A DNA stretch of 64,000 nt from Chitinophaga sp. H8 (GTDB lineage: Bacteria; Bacteroidota; Bacteroidia; Chitinophagales; Chitinophagaceae), in NCBI RefSeq assembly GCF_040567655.1, contig NZ_JBEXAC010000001.1:1178001-1242000 (forward strand). Direction: 5' to 3'. The notes beneath the pieces were generated by a model. It worked only from the letters and a program-made list of their open reading frames with translations, searched no databases and was not told where the DNA came from. Every line of letters starts with the position of its first letter. Position 1 is the first letter of the stretch. A program made the position numbers and the translations under genes. Below, piece by piece: positions 1 to 8,752 of this stretch.

Positions 1-74
1 GTTCGCCTGCTTTCCTGGCTGGATCAGTGATCATTGTCGGGATTTTGACCGCACTTTACACGGTTTTTTGGTAG
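1..74 (+). CDS. C-terminal end of a membrane protein (partial)
   Basis: An open frame enters from the left edge and stops at TAG 72-74. The 23 visible residues are nearly all hydrophobic and finish in Tyr-Thr-Val-Phe-Trp, as expected of a last transmembrane helix. Sodium:solute symporters of Bacteroidota often end this way, and a transporter next to an inositol oxygenase would make sense, but this is a guess from one helix. The other two forward frames look less protein-like. The family cannot be fixed from what is visible. Confidence 0.45.
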   Translation, partial: SPAFLAGSVIIVGILTALYTVFW

Positions 75-163
75 AATTTGATGAGTGGCGCTAATTCCAG
101 CCGCTAAAATTAGTCAGCTTCAGGAAAATTCATTAATTTAAGATAACCGCAAAATGCCATCTA

Positions 164-1045
164 ATGAAAAATGAGAACAATTTTTCAAACCAGGAGCGCA
201 ACCCACTGCAAAGCATAGAACAATGGGAAGATGATGTGTTACAAAGGTATCCCGAACAGGACCAGCCTGCTAAAGCCAAAGACGCATTCCGGAACTACGA
301 TAACCCCGAAAGAGATACGGTACGCGAGTTTTACCGCCTCAACCATAAATACCAGACTTACGACTTTGTGATGGAAAAGAAAAAGGATTTTCTGCGGTTT
401 AACCGCAAGGAAATGCCGGTATGGGGCGCCATGGAGTTTTTAAATACCCTTGTAGATGATTCTGATCCGGATATTGAACTGGACCAACTGCAACACCTGC
501 TGCAAACGGCAGAGGCCATACGTGCAGATGGCCATCCGGACTGGTTTATTCTTACCGGCTTTATTCATGATATGGGTAAGGTGTTATGCCTGTTTGGTGA
601 ACCACAGTGGGCAGTGGTAGGAGATACTTTCCCGGTGGGATGTAAGCATGCTGACAAAATAGTGTATCCTGAATTTTTTGCGGATAACCCCGATGTTCGT
701 GATGAACGTTATAATACACAATACGGCATCTATGAACCACATTGTGGCCTGGATAATGTGAATATGTCCTGGGGCCATGATGAATACCTGTATCAGATAA
801 CCAAAGACCATTTACCGGAACCGGCGCTGTATATGATCCGGTACCATTCTTTTTACGCCCAGCATCGTGAGCATGCTTACGCTCACCTGATGAATGCACA
901 TGATCATGCCATGTTTGAATGGGTGAAAAAGTTTAATCCTTATGATCTCTACTCTAAAAGTCCGCATCCTCCGGTGGTACAAGAGCTGAAACCTTATTAC
1001 GAAGATCTGATTGCAAAATATTTGCCTGCAACCGTCCGGTTGTAA
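164..1045 (+). CDS. MIOX: myo-inositol oxygenase
   Basis: Cytosolic di-iron oxygenase that splits myo-inositol with O2 to D-glucuronate, the entry step of oxidative inositol catabolism. The 293-residue length matches the family. The HD-type metal-binding core is visible: His-Asp in FIHDMGKVL (about residue 136), a later HCGLDNVNMSWGHDEY block (about 199-214) and the C-terminal YHSFY...HDHAMFEWVKKFNPYDLYSKS block, all characteristic of MIOX. ATG at 164 is the only sensible start. No other inositol or glucuronate gene lies in the window, so the rest of the pathway must be elsewhere or to the left. A terminator follows 21 bases after the stop. Confidence 0.93.
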   Translation: MKNENNFSNQERNPLQSIEQWEDDVLQRYPEQDQPAKAKDAFRNYDNPERDTVREFYRLNHKYQTYDFVMEKKKDFLRFNRKEMPVWGAMEFLNTLVDDSDPDIELDQLQHLLQTAEAIRADGHPDWFILTGFIHDMGKVLCLFGEPQWAVVGDTFPVGCKHADKIVYPEFFADNPDVRDERYNTQYGIYEPHCGLDNVNMSWGHDEYLYQITKDHLPEPALYMIRYHSFYAQHREHAYAHLMNAHDHAMFEWVKKFNPYDLYSKSPHPPVVQELKPYYEDLIAKYLPATVRL

Positions 1046-1066
1046 GCTATCCCCAGCCTCACCCAT

Positions 1067-1106
1067 AACTCTCCGGAGGGGATACCCCTCTGGGGAGTTA
1101 ATTTTT
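1067..1106 (+). terminator. Rho-independent terminator after MIOX
   Basis: Arms 1067-1081 and 1085-1099 pair over 15 positions when two G-U pairs are allowed, with a 3-nt loop. They are followed by a T-rich tail at 1100-1106. The hairpin sits between two convergent genes, and the T tract favours plus-strand (MIOX) termination. Confidence 0.75.
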
Positions 1107-1151
1107 AATGCAGCCGCTGATATTGTTATTGACAAGCCGCTTTCATACAGC

Positions 1152-4088
1152 TTAATGTACTAATGCAGCATGTAATACTTCCACGGGATGCAGCGCTTTT
1201 TTTCCGGTACCATCTTTTACCTGGTGGCGGCAACTGGTGCCCGGTGCTGCAATAATAGTGTCGTCAGCAGCATTACGCACGGCAGGAAATAATACCAGTT
1301 CTCCAATCTGCATAGACAAATCGTAGTGCTCCTTTTCATATCCAAAAGAACCTGCCATACCACAACAACCGGAAGGAATAACTTCTACGGTATAATTTGC
1401 CGGCAGCGATAGTATTTTCTTACTGTGTTGTGTTCCTGATAATGCTTTTTGCTGGCAGTGCCCATGCAGTTTGATATGTTTCTTTTCACTGGAAAACTGC
1501 TCCGGTGCAATATGCCCTTTATCTGCTTCCAGTGCCAGAAACTCATCTATGAGGTATACATGTTTTGCCAGCTTTTGGGCAGCTGCTCTGAGCGGCTCCT
1601 GTACCAGGTCGGGATATTCATCGCGGAAACTTAAAATAGCAGATGGCTCTACTCCCAGTAATGGGGCGTTTTCATTGATGACGTCACTGAATATACGTAC
1701 ATTCTTTTCTGCAATACCACGTGCCTTCCTGAGCATCCCTTTGGATAAATAAGCGCGTGCACTTTCCGGATGATTGATCATCAGCACTTCATATCCCAGG
1801 CGCTCCAATAGCTGTACGGCTTTGATCCCGATAGTAGTATCATTGAAGTTGGTGAACTCGTCGCAGAAGAGGTATACTTTTCTGGTTCCTGCAGGATGGG
1901 GCTGTTTTTCAGCAGGCCACTTCTTTTTAAACCAGCTTTTTAGCGTAGTCTGGTGCAGGCCAGGCAGGGACCGTTTGGTAGCAAAACCGGATATCTTCTT
2001 GATCAGATTGCCGGTTGCACGGGTATTGATCAGCCAGTTGTAAATACCAGGTGCAATGACTGCCAGGTTGTTTAACTTGGAATAGTTCCCGATCATCCAG
2101 GAGCGGAAAGGTAAGCCATTGGCATCGTGATAATGCTGCAGGAATTCCATCTTCAGCTTGGCCATATCCACATTGGAAGGACATTCAGATTTACATCCTT
2201 TACAAGCCAGACATAAGTCCAGTACTTCATAAATTTCTTTATGGTCAAACTTGTTTTGTTTATTGGATTTGGTCAGGAACTCACGCAATATATTGGCCCT
2301 GGCACGGGTAGTGTCTTTTTCATTACGGGTAGCCATGTAACTGGGGCACATTGTACCTCCGCTCAGCTCCGTTTTACGGCAATCGCCGGAACCATTACAT
2401 TGCTCCGCATGCTGTAACATCGTTTGCTGCGGGAAGTGGAAAATGGTTTTTATTTCCGGTGCAGGTACCCCTGGTTCATAGCGCAACATGCTGTTCATAG
2501 AGGGGGTATCTACAATCTTGTTAGGATTGAAAATATTCTCCGGATCCCAGGTGTATTTCACCTGGCGCAGCAGTTCGTAATTCTTTGCTCCGATCATCTG
2601 GCGGATAAATTCACCACGTAACCGGCCATCACCATGCTCACCACTGAGGGAACCATGATACTGTTTCACCAGGGTAGCAATTTCTTCTGCTATAGTGCGG
2701 AATAGCGCATTGCCTTCCTGGGTTTTCAGGTTAATGATAGGCCGTAAATGAATTTCACCACTGCCGGCATGCGCATAATGCACCGCATGCAGATTGTATT
2801 TTTTCAGAATTTCATTAAAGTCACGAATGAAAGCGGGCAAGTCTTCCACTGCAACTGCGGTGTCTTCAATTACAGGTACTGCTTTTTCATCGCCGGGCAG
2901 ATTACTGAGCAGGCCCAGCCCAGCTTTACGCAGTGTCCATATCTTTTTGGTGTCTTCCCCAAAAAGTAACGGGAAGTGATAACCCAGTCCGGCTGCCCGG
3001 AGCTGCTGCTCCAGCAAATTGGCCATTGCGGTAATTTCCTCCCGGGTATCCCGGCAAAATTCAATGACCAGTATGGCACCGGGATCGCCCTGTACAAAAA
3101 AGCGGTTTTTACGTTGTTCAATGTTATCCTTGGTACATTCCAGGATAAAATGATCAATCAGCTCGCTGGCACTTGGCTTTAGCTGCATCGCAATGATGTT
3201 AGCCCGCAGCGACTCATCAATAGTATTAAAATGCACACATAACAACCCGGTTTCTTTGGGTGGCAATGGGTCAATATGTAGTTTTATTTCGGTAAGCAGG
3301 GCCAGGGTACCTTCAGAGCCTGCTATCAGTTTACAGAAGTTAAAATCTTCTGTGCCGGCAGTAAAAGGTGCTGTTTCGAGCAGCATATCTACGGCATACC
3401 CTGTATTCCGGCGCATGATACTCTTCTTGGGAAATTCCCGTCTTATTTCTTCCTGATTGGTATGATTGCTCAGCGCTGTTCTCAGCTGCCGGTAAATTTG
3501 TGTTTCCAGGCTATTTGCCGGGCCTTCGCATTTGGCATGAAAAGCGTCCGGGCTGAGGGAGTGGAATTCGGTTTCCGTACCATCGCTTAATAAGGCCTTT
3601 ACTTCCAGCAGATGTTCCCGGGTACTGCCATATACTACAGAGTTGGAACCACAGGAGTTATTACCTACCATGCCACCTATCATGGCCCTGTTGGCCGTAG
3701 AGGTTTCCGGGCCAAAATAAAAGCCGTACGGTTTGAGAAACATATTCAGCTCGTCACGGATCACGCCGGGCTGTACCCGTACCCACTTTTCTGCGGTATT
3801 GATTTCCAGGATGCTGGTAAACTTGCGGGATACATCTACCACAATGCCATTTCCCACCACTTGTCCGGCCAGGGAAGTCCCGGCAGTACGTGGTATCAGA
3901 GATGTTTTATGGGCGCTGGCAAAAGCAATCAGCTTTTTAAGGTCGGAGATATTTTCGGGTATAGCTACCGCCAGGGGCATTTCCCGGTAAGCCGATGCAT
4001 CTGTGGCATACAGGGTTCGCATCGTATCGTCTGTGTAGAGTATGCCTTCTAATTCCCGGGCCAGTTGCTGGAGCTTGTCGCGCATCAT
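1152..4088 (-). CDS. FAD-linked oxidase with Fe-S and CCG domains (D-lactate/glycolate dehydrogenase type)
   Basis: Large flavoprotein of about 979 residues that probably oxidises a 2-hydroxy acid such as D-lactate and passes electrons to the quinone pool at the membrane. Domain order: an FAD-binding PCMH domain (PRTAGTSLAGQ, then a GNNSCGSNSVVYGSTREH block), an FAD-oxidase C-terminal domain (HAGSGEIHLRP and SGEHGDGRLRGEF), a ferredoxin-like segment (CLACKGCKSECP), and a C-terminal cysteine-rich part ending in SGCCGMAGSFGYE. The frame is open back to 4205, but the upstream part looks non-coding. Tandem ATGs at 4088 and 4085, about 26 bases after a good -7 box, are the likely starts. Exact substrate unknown. 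Confidence 0.85.
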   Translation of the reverse strand: MMRDKLQQLARELEGILYTDDTMRTLYATDASAYREMPLAVAIPENISDLKKLIAFASAHKTSLIPRTAGTSLAGQVVGNGIVVDVSRKFTSILEINTAEKWVRVQPGVIRDELNMFLKPYGFYFGPETSTANRAMIGGMVGNNSCGSNSVVYGSTREHLLEVKALLSDGTETEFHSLSPDAFHAKCEGPANSLETQIYRQLRTALSNHTNQEEIRREFPKKSIMRRNTGYAVDMLLETAPFTAGTEDFNFCKLIAGSEGTLALLTEIKLHIDPLPPKETGLLCVHFNTIDESLRANIIAMQLKPSASELIDHFILECTKDNIEQRKNRFFVQGDPGAILVIEFCRDTREEITAMANLLEQQLRAAGLGYHFPLLFGEDTKKIWTLRKAGLGLLSNLPGDEKAVPVIEDTAVAVEDLPAFIRDFNEILKKYNLHAVHYAHAGSGEIHLRPIINLKTQEGNALFRTIAEEIATLVKQYHGSLSGEHGDGRLRGEFIRQMIGAKNYELLRQVKYTWDPENIFNPNKIVDTPSMNSMLRYEPGVPAPEIKTIFHFPQQTMLQHAEQCNGSGDCRKTELSGGTMCPSYMATRNEKDTTRARANILREFLTKSNKQNKFDHKEIYEVLDLCLACKGCKSECPSNVDMAKLKMEFLQHYHDANGLPFRSWMIGNYSKLNNLAVIAPGIYNWLINTRATGNLIKKISGFATKRSLPGLHQTTLKSWFKKKWPAEKQPHPAGTRKVYLFCDEFTNFNDTTIGIKAVQLLERLGYEVLMINHPESARAYLSKGMLRKARGIAEKNVRIFSDVINENAPLLGVEPSAILSFRDEYPDLVQEPLRAAAQKLAKHVYLIDEFLALEADKGHIAPEQFSSEKKHIKLHGHCQQKALSGTQHSKKILSLPANYTVEVIPSGCCGMAGSFGYEKEHYDLSMQIGELVLFPAVRNAADDTIIAAPGTSCRHQVKDGTGKKALHPVEVLHAALVH

Positions 4089-4114
4089 AGTATCAAACCT
4101 GCATTTTGAAAGGG

Positions 4115-4134
4115 CGAAATTAATAATTAATTTC
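4115..4134 (-). promoter_or_regulatory. -7 box overlapped by a perfect palindrome (candidate operator)
   Basis: On the minus strand TAATTTCG (4122-4115) fits the Bacteroidota -7 box TAnnTT(T/C)G and lies 27 bases before the ATG at 4088. A perfect palindrome, GAAATTAAT-a-ATTAATTTC (4116-4134), overlaps it, so a dimeric repressor bound there would block the promoter. No -33 TTTG is evident. The sequence is AT-rich, so chance is possible. Confidence 0.45.
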
Positions 4135-4305
4135 TTATTTAATACTATAATCAGCCATAGTGGCGGACTTCTGCCAGGAACGAGGTTGGGGGTAATACCA
4201 GCCACTGGTAAGCTCCGGAGGCTATAAATAGCCCCTCAGAAGGATAGCTGCGTCAGGGTTTAATCCTGGTATATAAGGGTGAGATACAGGTGAAACGACG
4301 GCTAT

Positions 4306-4339
4306 TAAAAAGAGGCTGACCAAAATGCTGTGGTCAGCC
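4306..4339 (-). terminator. terminator of the GH32 utilisation locus
   Basis: A perfect 9-bp stem, GGCTGACCA (4314-4322) with TGGTCAGCC (4331-4339), and an 8-nt loop. On the minus strand it is followed by CTTTTTAAT. It lies 48 bases after the stop of the last gene of the locus. Confidence 0.8.
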
Positions 4340-4386
4340 CCGGTTACGTTCAGTTGTTCTCCGGTCAGTAATCGGTTATCTTAAAA

Positions 4387-5508
4387 TCACTGCGGAAATT
4401 TTTCAAAGGTGATCCGGCCGGCCACTAGATCCAGGTAGGCTTTCTGATTGGTCCATGGCGGGGTAAAGCCCCAGGAAGAACCGGAAAAGGATAAACCTGC
4501 ACCTACCCGGCTGCCAAAGGAAAGCATTTCGTTCCTGTCTATGGCTATCACTATGGCGGCGTGTTTGTTGGGGAGGGTGGCAATCTCCGATACCTTGATC
4601 CTTTCCAGCGTAGGCCGGTAATTTTTCCAATCCCATCCGCCACCATCCAAAGCGGAATCAAACATACTGCCACCGGTAGAAAATAACGGACCATCTATAA
4701 AAGTGTCACAACCAGCGCCATAAACTCCCTGATTGCCGGTTACCGTATTACCATCTGCATCTATAAAGAAGCCTACAGGTGTATTTTTTAACTCTTCTGC
4801 GGTAAGCTTATCAAATTCACAATACAGAAAAAGAGATTTGTTGTTGTAAGCCATTTTTAATTGCAACATTTTGGAAGCAGTATTGGCTGCATCTCTGGTA
4901 ATGGCGGCGCTAACTTTTTCCCAGGCGCTAATGGGAGAAGTGATTTCCGGGGATAGTAATACGGGTACAAGCGCCTTAGCGGTATCTCCTGTTGCGCCTA
5001 TCACTTTCAATAGCACATTTTTTCTGCCGTAGGTAAGGTAAGTATGTGTGGGAGAGGCTTCTTCGGCAGTAGCGCCGTCATTGAAATCCCATTCGTAGCT
5101 TACACCGTTTTCAGATTGGTTGGTAAACTTTACCGTAAGCCCGTCTGTTGCTATTTCATACCTGAACCCTGATATCGTGCCTGCGGTCAGCATCACACTT
5201 TTCATGGCGGCTACCTTCCCATCACGATAAGCCCGCATGGTAATGGAGTAGTAGTCTGATTTGGCATAGGTATGTACCGGACTAAACTCAATGGATTGCT
5301 GGCCATCACCAAAATCCCACTGACAGGAGTCTGCCCGCAATGTCTGATTATGAAAGGTAACAGCTAGCCCTTGTATGGAAGTGGTAAAATCGGCTTTGGT
5401 AAAATTATGGTTGTAATCATCCTTACGGCAGGAACAGATAAACAGCAAAACGTACAGCAGCAGTAAGTATCCTGCTTTTATAGCATTTTTATTTTGTATG
5501 TTGTTCAT
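4387..5508 (-). CDS. PKD-repeat surface lipoprotein, candidate glycan-binding protein
   Basis: A 373-residue lipoprotein: hydrophobic segment then Cys25/Cys27 (FICSCRKDD). Two PKD domains follow, each with the signature of the fold (CQWDFGDGQ and VHTYAKS near residues 62-82; YEWDFNDGA and THTYLTYG near 138-160). The last 190 residues are a separate beta-rich domain (SLFLYCEFDK, GFFIDADGN) that recalls CBM9/DOMON-like modules; this resemblance is by eye only. As the last gene of a locus with SusC, SusD and GH32, its likely role is surface glycan binding in the SusE/F position. Gap to the GH32 gene is 52 bases, so it is probably co-transcribed. Confidence 0.7.
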   Translation of the reverse strand: MNNIQNKNAIKAGYLLLLYVLLFICSCRKDDYNHNFTKADFTTSIQGLAVTFHNQTLRADSCQWDFGDGQQSIEFSPVHTYAKSDYYSITMRAYRDGKVAAMKSVMLTAGTISGFRYEIATDGLTVKFTNQSENGVSYEWDFNDGATAEEASPTHTYLTYGRKNVLLKVIGATGDTAKALVPVLLSPEITSPISAWEKVSAAITRDAANTASKMLQLKMAYNNKSLFLYCEFDKLTAEELKNTPVGFFIDADGNTVTGNQGVYGAGCDTFIDGPLFSTGGSMFDSALDGGGWDWKNYRPTLERIKVSEIATLPNKHAAIVIAIDRNEMLSFGSRVGAGLSFSGSSWGFTPPWTNQKAYLDLVAGRITFEKFPQ

Positions 5509-5560
5509 GGTAATTAAATGTTGAATTGAGTAATAATGATTGATGGGAAGCGCAGTTGAG

Positions 5561-7339
5561 CTATTCCCGGTTGTTGATATATTTTCTCCAGATAGATTTT
5601 AAACGATATGCGGTAATGTCAAAATCTGCCAGCTCCTTTTTGCCCGTAATGGTCATTGCCGCAGGTGGATGGTCAGCTGGTACAAAGCTGTGGGTAAGGG
5701 CAGCAATGCCGTTATTGGCAAATACTTCCAGAGAGGTTCTGTCCAGCAATATCCTTAACTGTATCTTTCCATTTACCGGTGCAAGTGGTGCGGTAAGATG
5801 GGCTACTGCAAGTTGTTGTTTCACCGGGTCATAGTTGATCTGCTGCCTGCCTACAGTAAGGTGTATGCTATTCGTACTGTCGGTGCTTACCTGATCCTGC
5901 CTGATTTGCAGTGTTATTTCCAGATCCAGTAATTCGTCCTTTACTTGCTGTATGATAATGGATGCGCCGGTGAGGCTGCCTTTGATACGTGCAGGGGAGG
6001 ATTGGCGCAATTGTTTCACTTCCTCCGCGGGGGTTATAAACAAACGAATACCTTCCGGTGTGTTGTTTAAGGTGAGTACCCTCGGCAAAGTGATAGCCTG
6101 TGTAAAGGGCATCCCCGGATATCCTCCTCTTAACCATGCCATTTGTATACATCTGCCATCTTCTTCAGGAATATCGCTGAATACCTGGGCGGCGTAATCC
6201 GCACCTTCATAGGTGGCGGTATAGGGGCCTCCTTCTTTCGTAAAGGATTTACCATCAAACGTACCTATCAGATAACATCCGGAACCTCCCCAGAATACCC
6301 AGCGGGTATTGGCTTTGTTGCCATCTACGGGCAACTCAAACATATTGGGGCATTCTGTGCACCCTGCATGATCTATGTCACAAAGCTTTTTCCAGTCAAG
6401 AAGATTAGGTGATGTGAATAAAGAAAAGGACTCGTCTTTAATGTACAAAGGCATGATCCACTGGCCGGTACCATCTTTGTTATCGTACCAGAACACTTTC
6501 GGATCTCTGTCACCGCCGCCGGTGGCCTGATAAGGCATTACCGGATTGTTTTTGTAAGCCTGCCAGTTTGTTCCACCATCCGCAGAATAATAAATACTTT
6601 GGGCATAATTAGCCCACCTTCGCCCCGCAACGGAAGTATACAAGGCTACAAGTGGCGGATTCTTTAACCGGCCCTGCTTGTCTGTTACGGGATGTGGTTG
6701 CAAACCGGAAGTGTTCTTCCAATCTACTACTGCCGATCCGGAAAAGGCTACGCCGTGCTTGTCGGGCGAAATAGCGGTAGGCAATTCTTCCCAGTGAATA
6801 AGATCCTTACTTACCGCATGCCCCCATGACATCGTGGTATTGCTGAAATAGGTGCCCCAGGGTACGTGCTGGAAAAACAGGTGATAGGTGCCCTTGTAAT
6901 ATACCAGCCCGTTAGGATCGTTGGCCCACCCGCGGCGGGGAGAGAAATGAAACTGTGGCCGGTATTTTTCTTTGTATACCTTATCCTCATCTGCCATTAC
7001 ATTGGCGGTTTTTACCAGCGTTTTCCAACGGGAACTGGTTAATACCTTTTCTGCTGTTAAGATGAGTTTTTGGCCCTTCCATTTTGTTACATCCAGGGTG
7101 GTATAGTAATCAGGTTCGGCTGCGGCCAGTTCTATTTCAATTTCCTGAACGGTGACACCGTCTGCCTGTACCGTTACCCAGGTTTTGTGTGCACCTGCCT
7201 TTACAGGAAGGTGCACATATTTTTTATTAATGACGGGAAGCTCATACCGTTGGGCAACCGTATCATGATAGTTGCCAAAGACTGTCTGGCAACAGACAAG
7301 CCCCGACACAAAAAGTAAAAATATAGGAAACATTCGCAT
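5561..7339 (-). CDS. glycoside hydrolase family 32 (fructan hydrolase)
   Basis: Secreted or periplasmic enzyme that cuts beta-fructosyl links in levan, inulin, fructo-oligosaccharides or sucrose. The GH32 triad is present: WANDPNG (138-144; Asp141 nucleophile), RDP (278-280; transition-state stabiliser) and TEC (Glu329 acid/base). A signal peptide covers about residues 1-22. Roughly 100 residues precede the catalytic propeller, and a C-terminal beta-sandwich (LDRTSLEVFANNG) closes it. The start is 2 bases after the stop of the upstream gene, showing tight operon packing. It is the only assigned fructan enzyme of the locus, so the locus substrate is inferred from it; endo- versus exo-activity cannot be read from the sequence. 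Confidence 0.93.
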   Translation of the reverse strand: MRMFPIFLLFVSGLVCCQTVFGNYHDTVAQRYELPVINKKYVHLPVKAGAHKTWVTVQADGVTVQEIEIELAAAEPDYYTTLDVTKWKGQKLILTAEKVLTSSRWKTLVKTANVMADEDKVYKEKYRPQFHFSPRRGWANDPNGLVYYKGTYHLFFQHVPWGTYFSNTTMSWGHAVSKDLIHWEELPTAISPDKHGVAFSGSAVVDWKNTSGLQPHPVTDKQGRLKNPPLVALYTSVAGRRWANYAQSIYYSADGGTNWQAYKNNPVMPYQATGGGDRDPKVFWYDNKDGTGQWIMPLYIKDESFSLFTSPNLLDWKKLCDIDHAGCTECPNMFELPVDGNKANTRWVFWGGSGCYLIGTFDGKSFTKEGGPYTATYEGADYAAQVFSDIPEEDGRCIQMAWLRGGYPGMPFTQAITLPRVLTLNNTPEGIRLFITPAEEVKQLRQSSPARIKGSLTGASIIIQQVKDELLDLEITLQIRQDQVSTDSTNSIHLTVGRQQINYDPVKQQLAVAHLTAPLAPVNGKIQLRILLDRTSLEVFANNGIAALTHSFVPADHPPAAMTITGKKELADFDITAYRLKSIWRKYINNRE

Positions 7340-7341
7340 GT

Positions 7342-8748
7342 TTAATGCTGGTTTTGCATGTTGATAAAATAAAGTGAACCCGTATGTTTTGGGGGCATCA
7401 CCGTAGAATTGATCCGGATGGTGGCATGCAGATCATTAAATCCGCTTTTTTCCTGCCATACATCTTGATTGGCAAACCGGATAGCATAGTCAGGATGGCC
7501 ATATAGCTGTTTTTCAGGTGCCGGAAGAGATAACAGTAACTTGTACACGCCTGCCGGTGTATCACCAGGAATGCCTGCTATTGCTGTCAGGGTTATGACC
7601 TGCTGAGGCGACCAATACCTGGGATCATCGGGTAGCTGCACATGGTAACGCTCACCTGTTGAAGTGTGCTGTAAAATCAGCTCCACAGGTCTTGGATTAT
7701 AAAGTGAGGCATATCCCCGATTGACCAATCGGACGGCTACCTGTAAGGTCCCGCCAGGACAGGTGGCGGCTGTAAACTCGCCGGATAATAGCTCAAACCG
7801 GTAGCCCAGCTGCCGTTTAATGCTGTCCATACAGCCTTGTTGCTGCCAGTTGTGGAGCACTGCATTATAATACCCTTCATTCAGAAAGCTCCACCGGAGA
7901 TACCGCATTTCCTGCTGTGCCTTCATACAATCTGCTGGCGCAATACCTTCCGGCGGACAGGTTTCTCCTCCCACGGGTACAAAAATGCCTTCTGCATGGA
8001 GGTATTGCTTTTCTGCGGTTACCTGGTGGTAAGTACCATAGTCATCGGTACTTGCCAGAAAACAGTCATTATGATGTCCTATCCTTGCTGCTTTTGAATC
8101 ACTAAAGGCAGCTGCTTTTGATAAGGGTTGCATGGATTGCAGATATTGCGTTTTGTAAAACGGCGTTCTTACCTGTACCATCCTGTTTGCCGGCAATACT
8201 TCCAGTATCTTGTCTATTATCTGCGTCATCCTGTCCGGTGTATTCAGCTCATGTGCAGAAGTATGAAATTCGCCCCATGCTCCGATAAAGCCTGCCTGCA
8301 TAAGTGCAATTACACCAGCATGTTTTGTCAGCATGGGCTGAAGCTGATCCAGGTGCTGCAACACTATTTTTAATGGTGCATCTGGGGCGTCCATACTGGA
8401 GGTATAAGAAAACCGCAGGATGCACTTTAGCCCTGCCTGCTGAATCAATTGCATATTCTTTTCAAAATTGAGCAGCATTTTTTCCGGCAGTGCTTCGTTC
8501 CGGTAGGCTTTAAGGTAACAATAGAAAAGGATCAGGGAATTACCATTACGTTTTACAGATTTCAATGCCGCCGTGTCCAGTAATTCCTCCTGGGCAGGGT
8601 TGATGGAAAACTGCCTGTAAAAGCCCCTTTCCGGATTCGCAAATACGGCTTCTGAAGCCGTATATTTTACTTTCAGCACGTGTTTGTTTGTCCCTGCACG
8701 GAAGGAAATTGCCGCAATGGCCAGCAGTATAAAAAGTAGCTGTTTCAT
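7342..8748 (-). CDS. DUF4874/DUF4832 secreted protein, putative glycosidase-like
   Basis: A 468-residue protein with a signal peptide (about 1-18). The N-terminal block FANPERGFYRQ and the motif QAGFIGAWGEFHTS (about 152-165) are marks of DUF4874, and the C-terminal half, from about residue 190, fits DUF4832. These domains usually occur together in Bacteroidota and Firmicutes and look like a TIM barrel plus a beta-sandwich, but no reaction has been assigned that I know of. It lies between SusD (4-base gap) and GH32 (2-base gap), so it is translated with the locus and probably acts on or binds the same glycan. Confidence 0.8.
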   Translation of the reverse strand: MKQLLFILLAIAAISFRAGTNKHVLKVKYTASEAVFANPERGFYRQFSINPAQEELLDTAALKSVKRNGNSLILFYCYLKAYRNEALPEKMLLNFEKNMQLIQQAGLKCILRFSYTSSMDAPDAPLKIVLQHLDQLQPMLTKHAGVIALMQAGFIGAWGEFHTSAHELNTPDRMTQIIDKILEVLPANRMVQVRTPFYKTQYLQSMQPLSKAAAFSDSKAARIGHHNDCFLASTDDYGTYHQVTAEKQYLHAEGIFVPVGGETCPPEGIAPADCMKAQQEMRYLRWSFLNEGYYNAVLHNWQQQGCMDSIKRQLGYRFELLSGEFTAATCPGGTLQVAVRLVNRGYASLYNPRPVELILQHTSTGERYHVQLPDDPRYWSPQQVITLTAIAGIPGDTPAGVYKLLLSLPAPEKQLYGHPDYAIRFANQDVWQEKSGFNDLHATIRINSTVMPPKHTGSLYFINMQNQH

Positions 8749-8752
8749 GCGC

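Noticed and set aside
4089..4205. 39-codon N-terminal extension of the FAD oxidase
   Set aside because: The added residues look random, and the -7 box and palindrome lie inside the extension; the tandem ATG at 4088/4085 fits the family N terminus.
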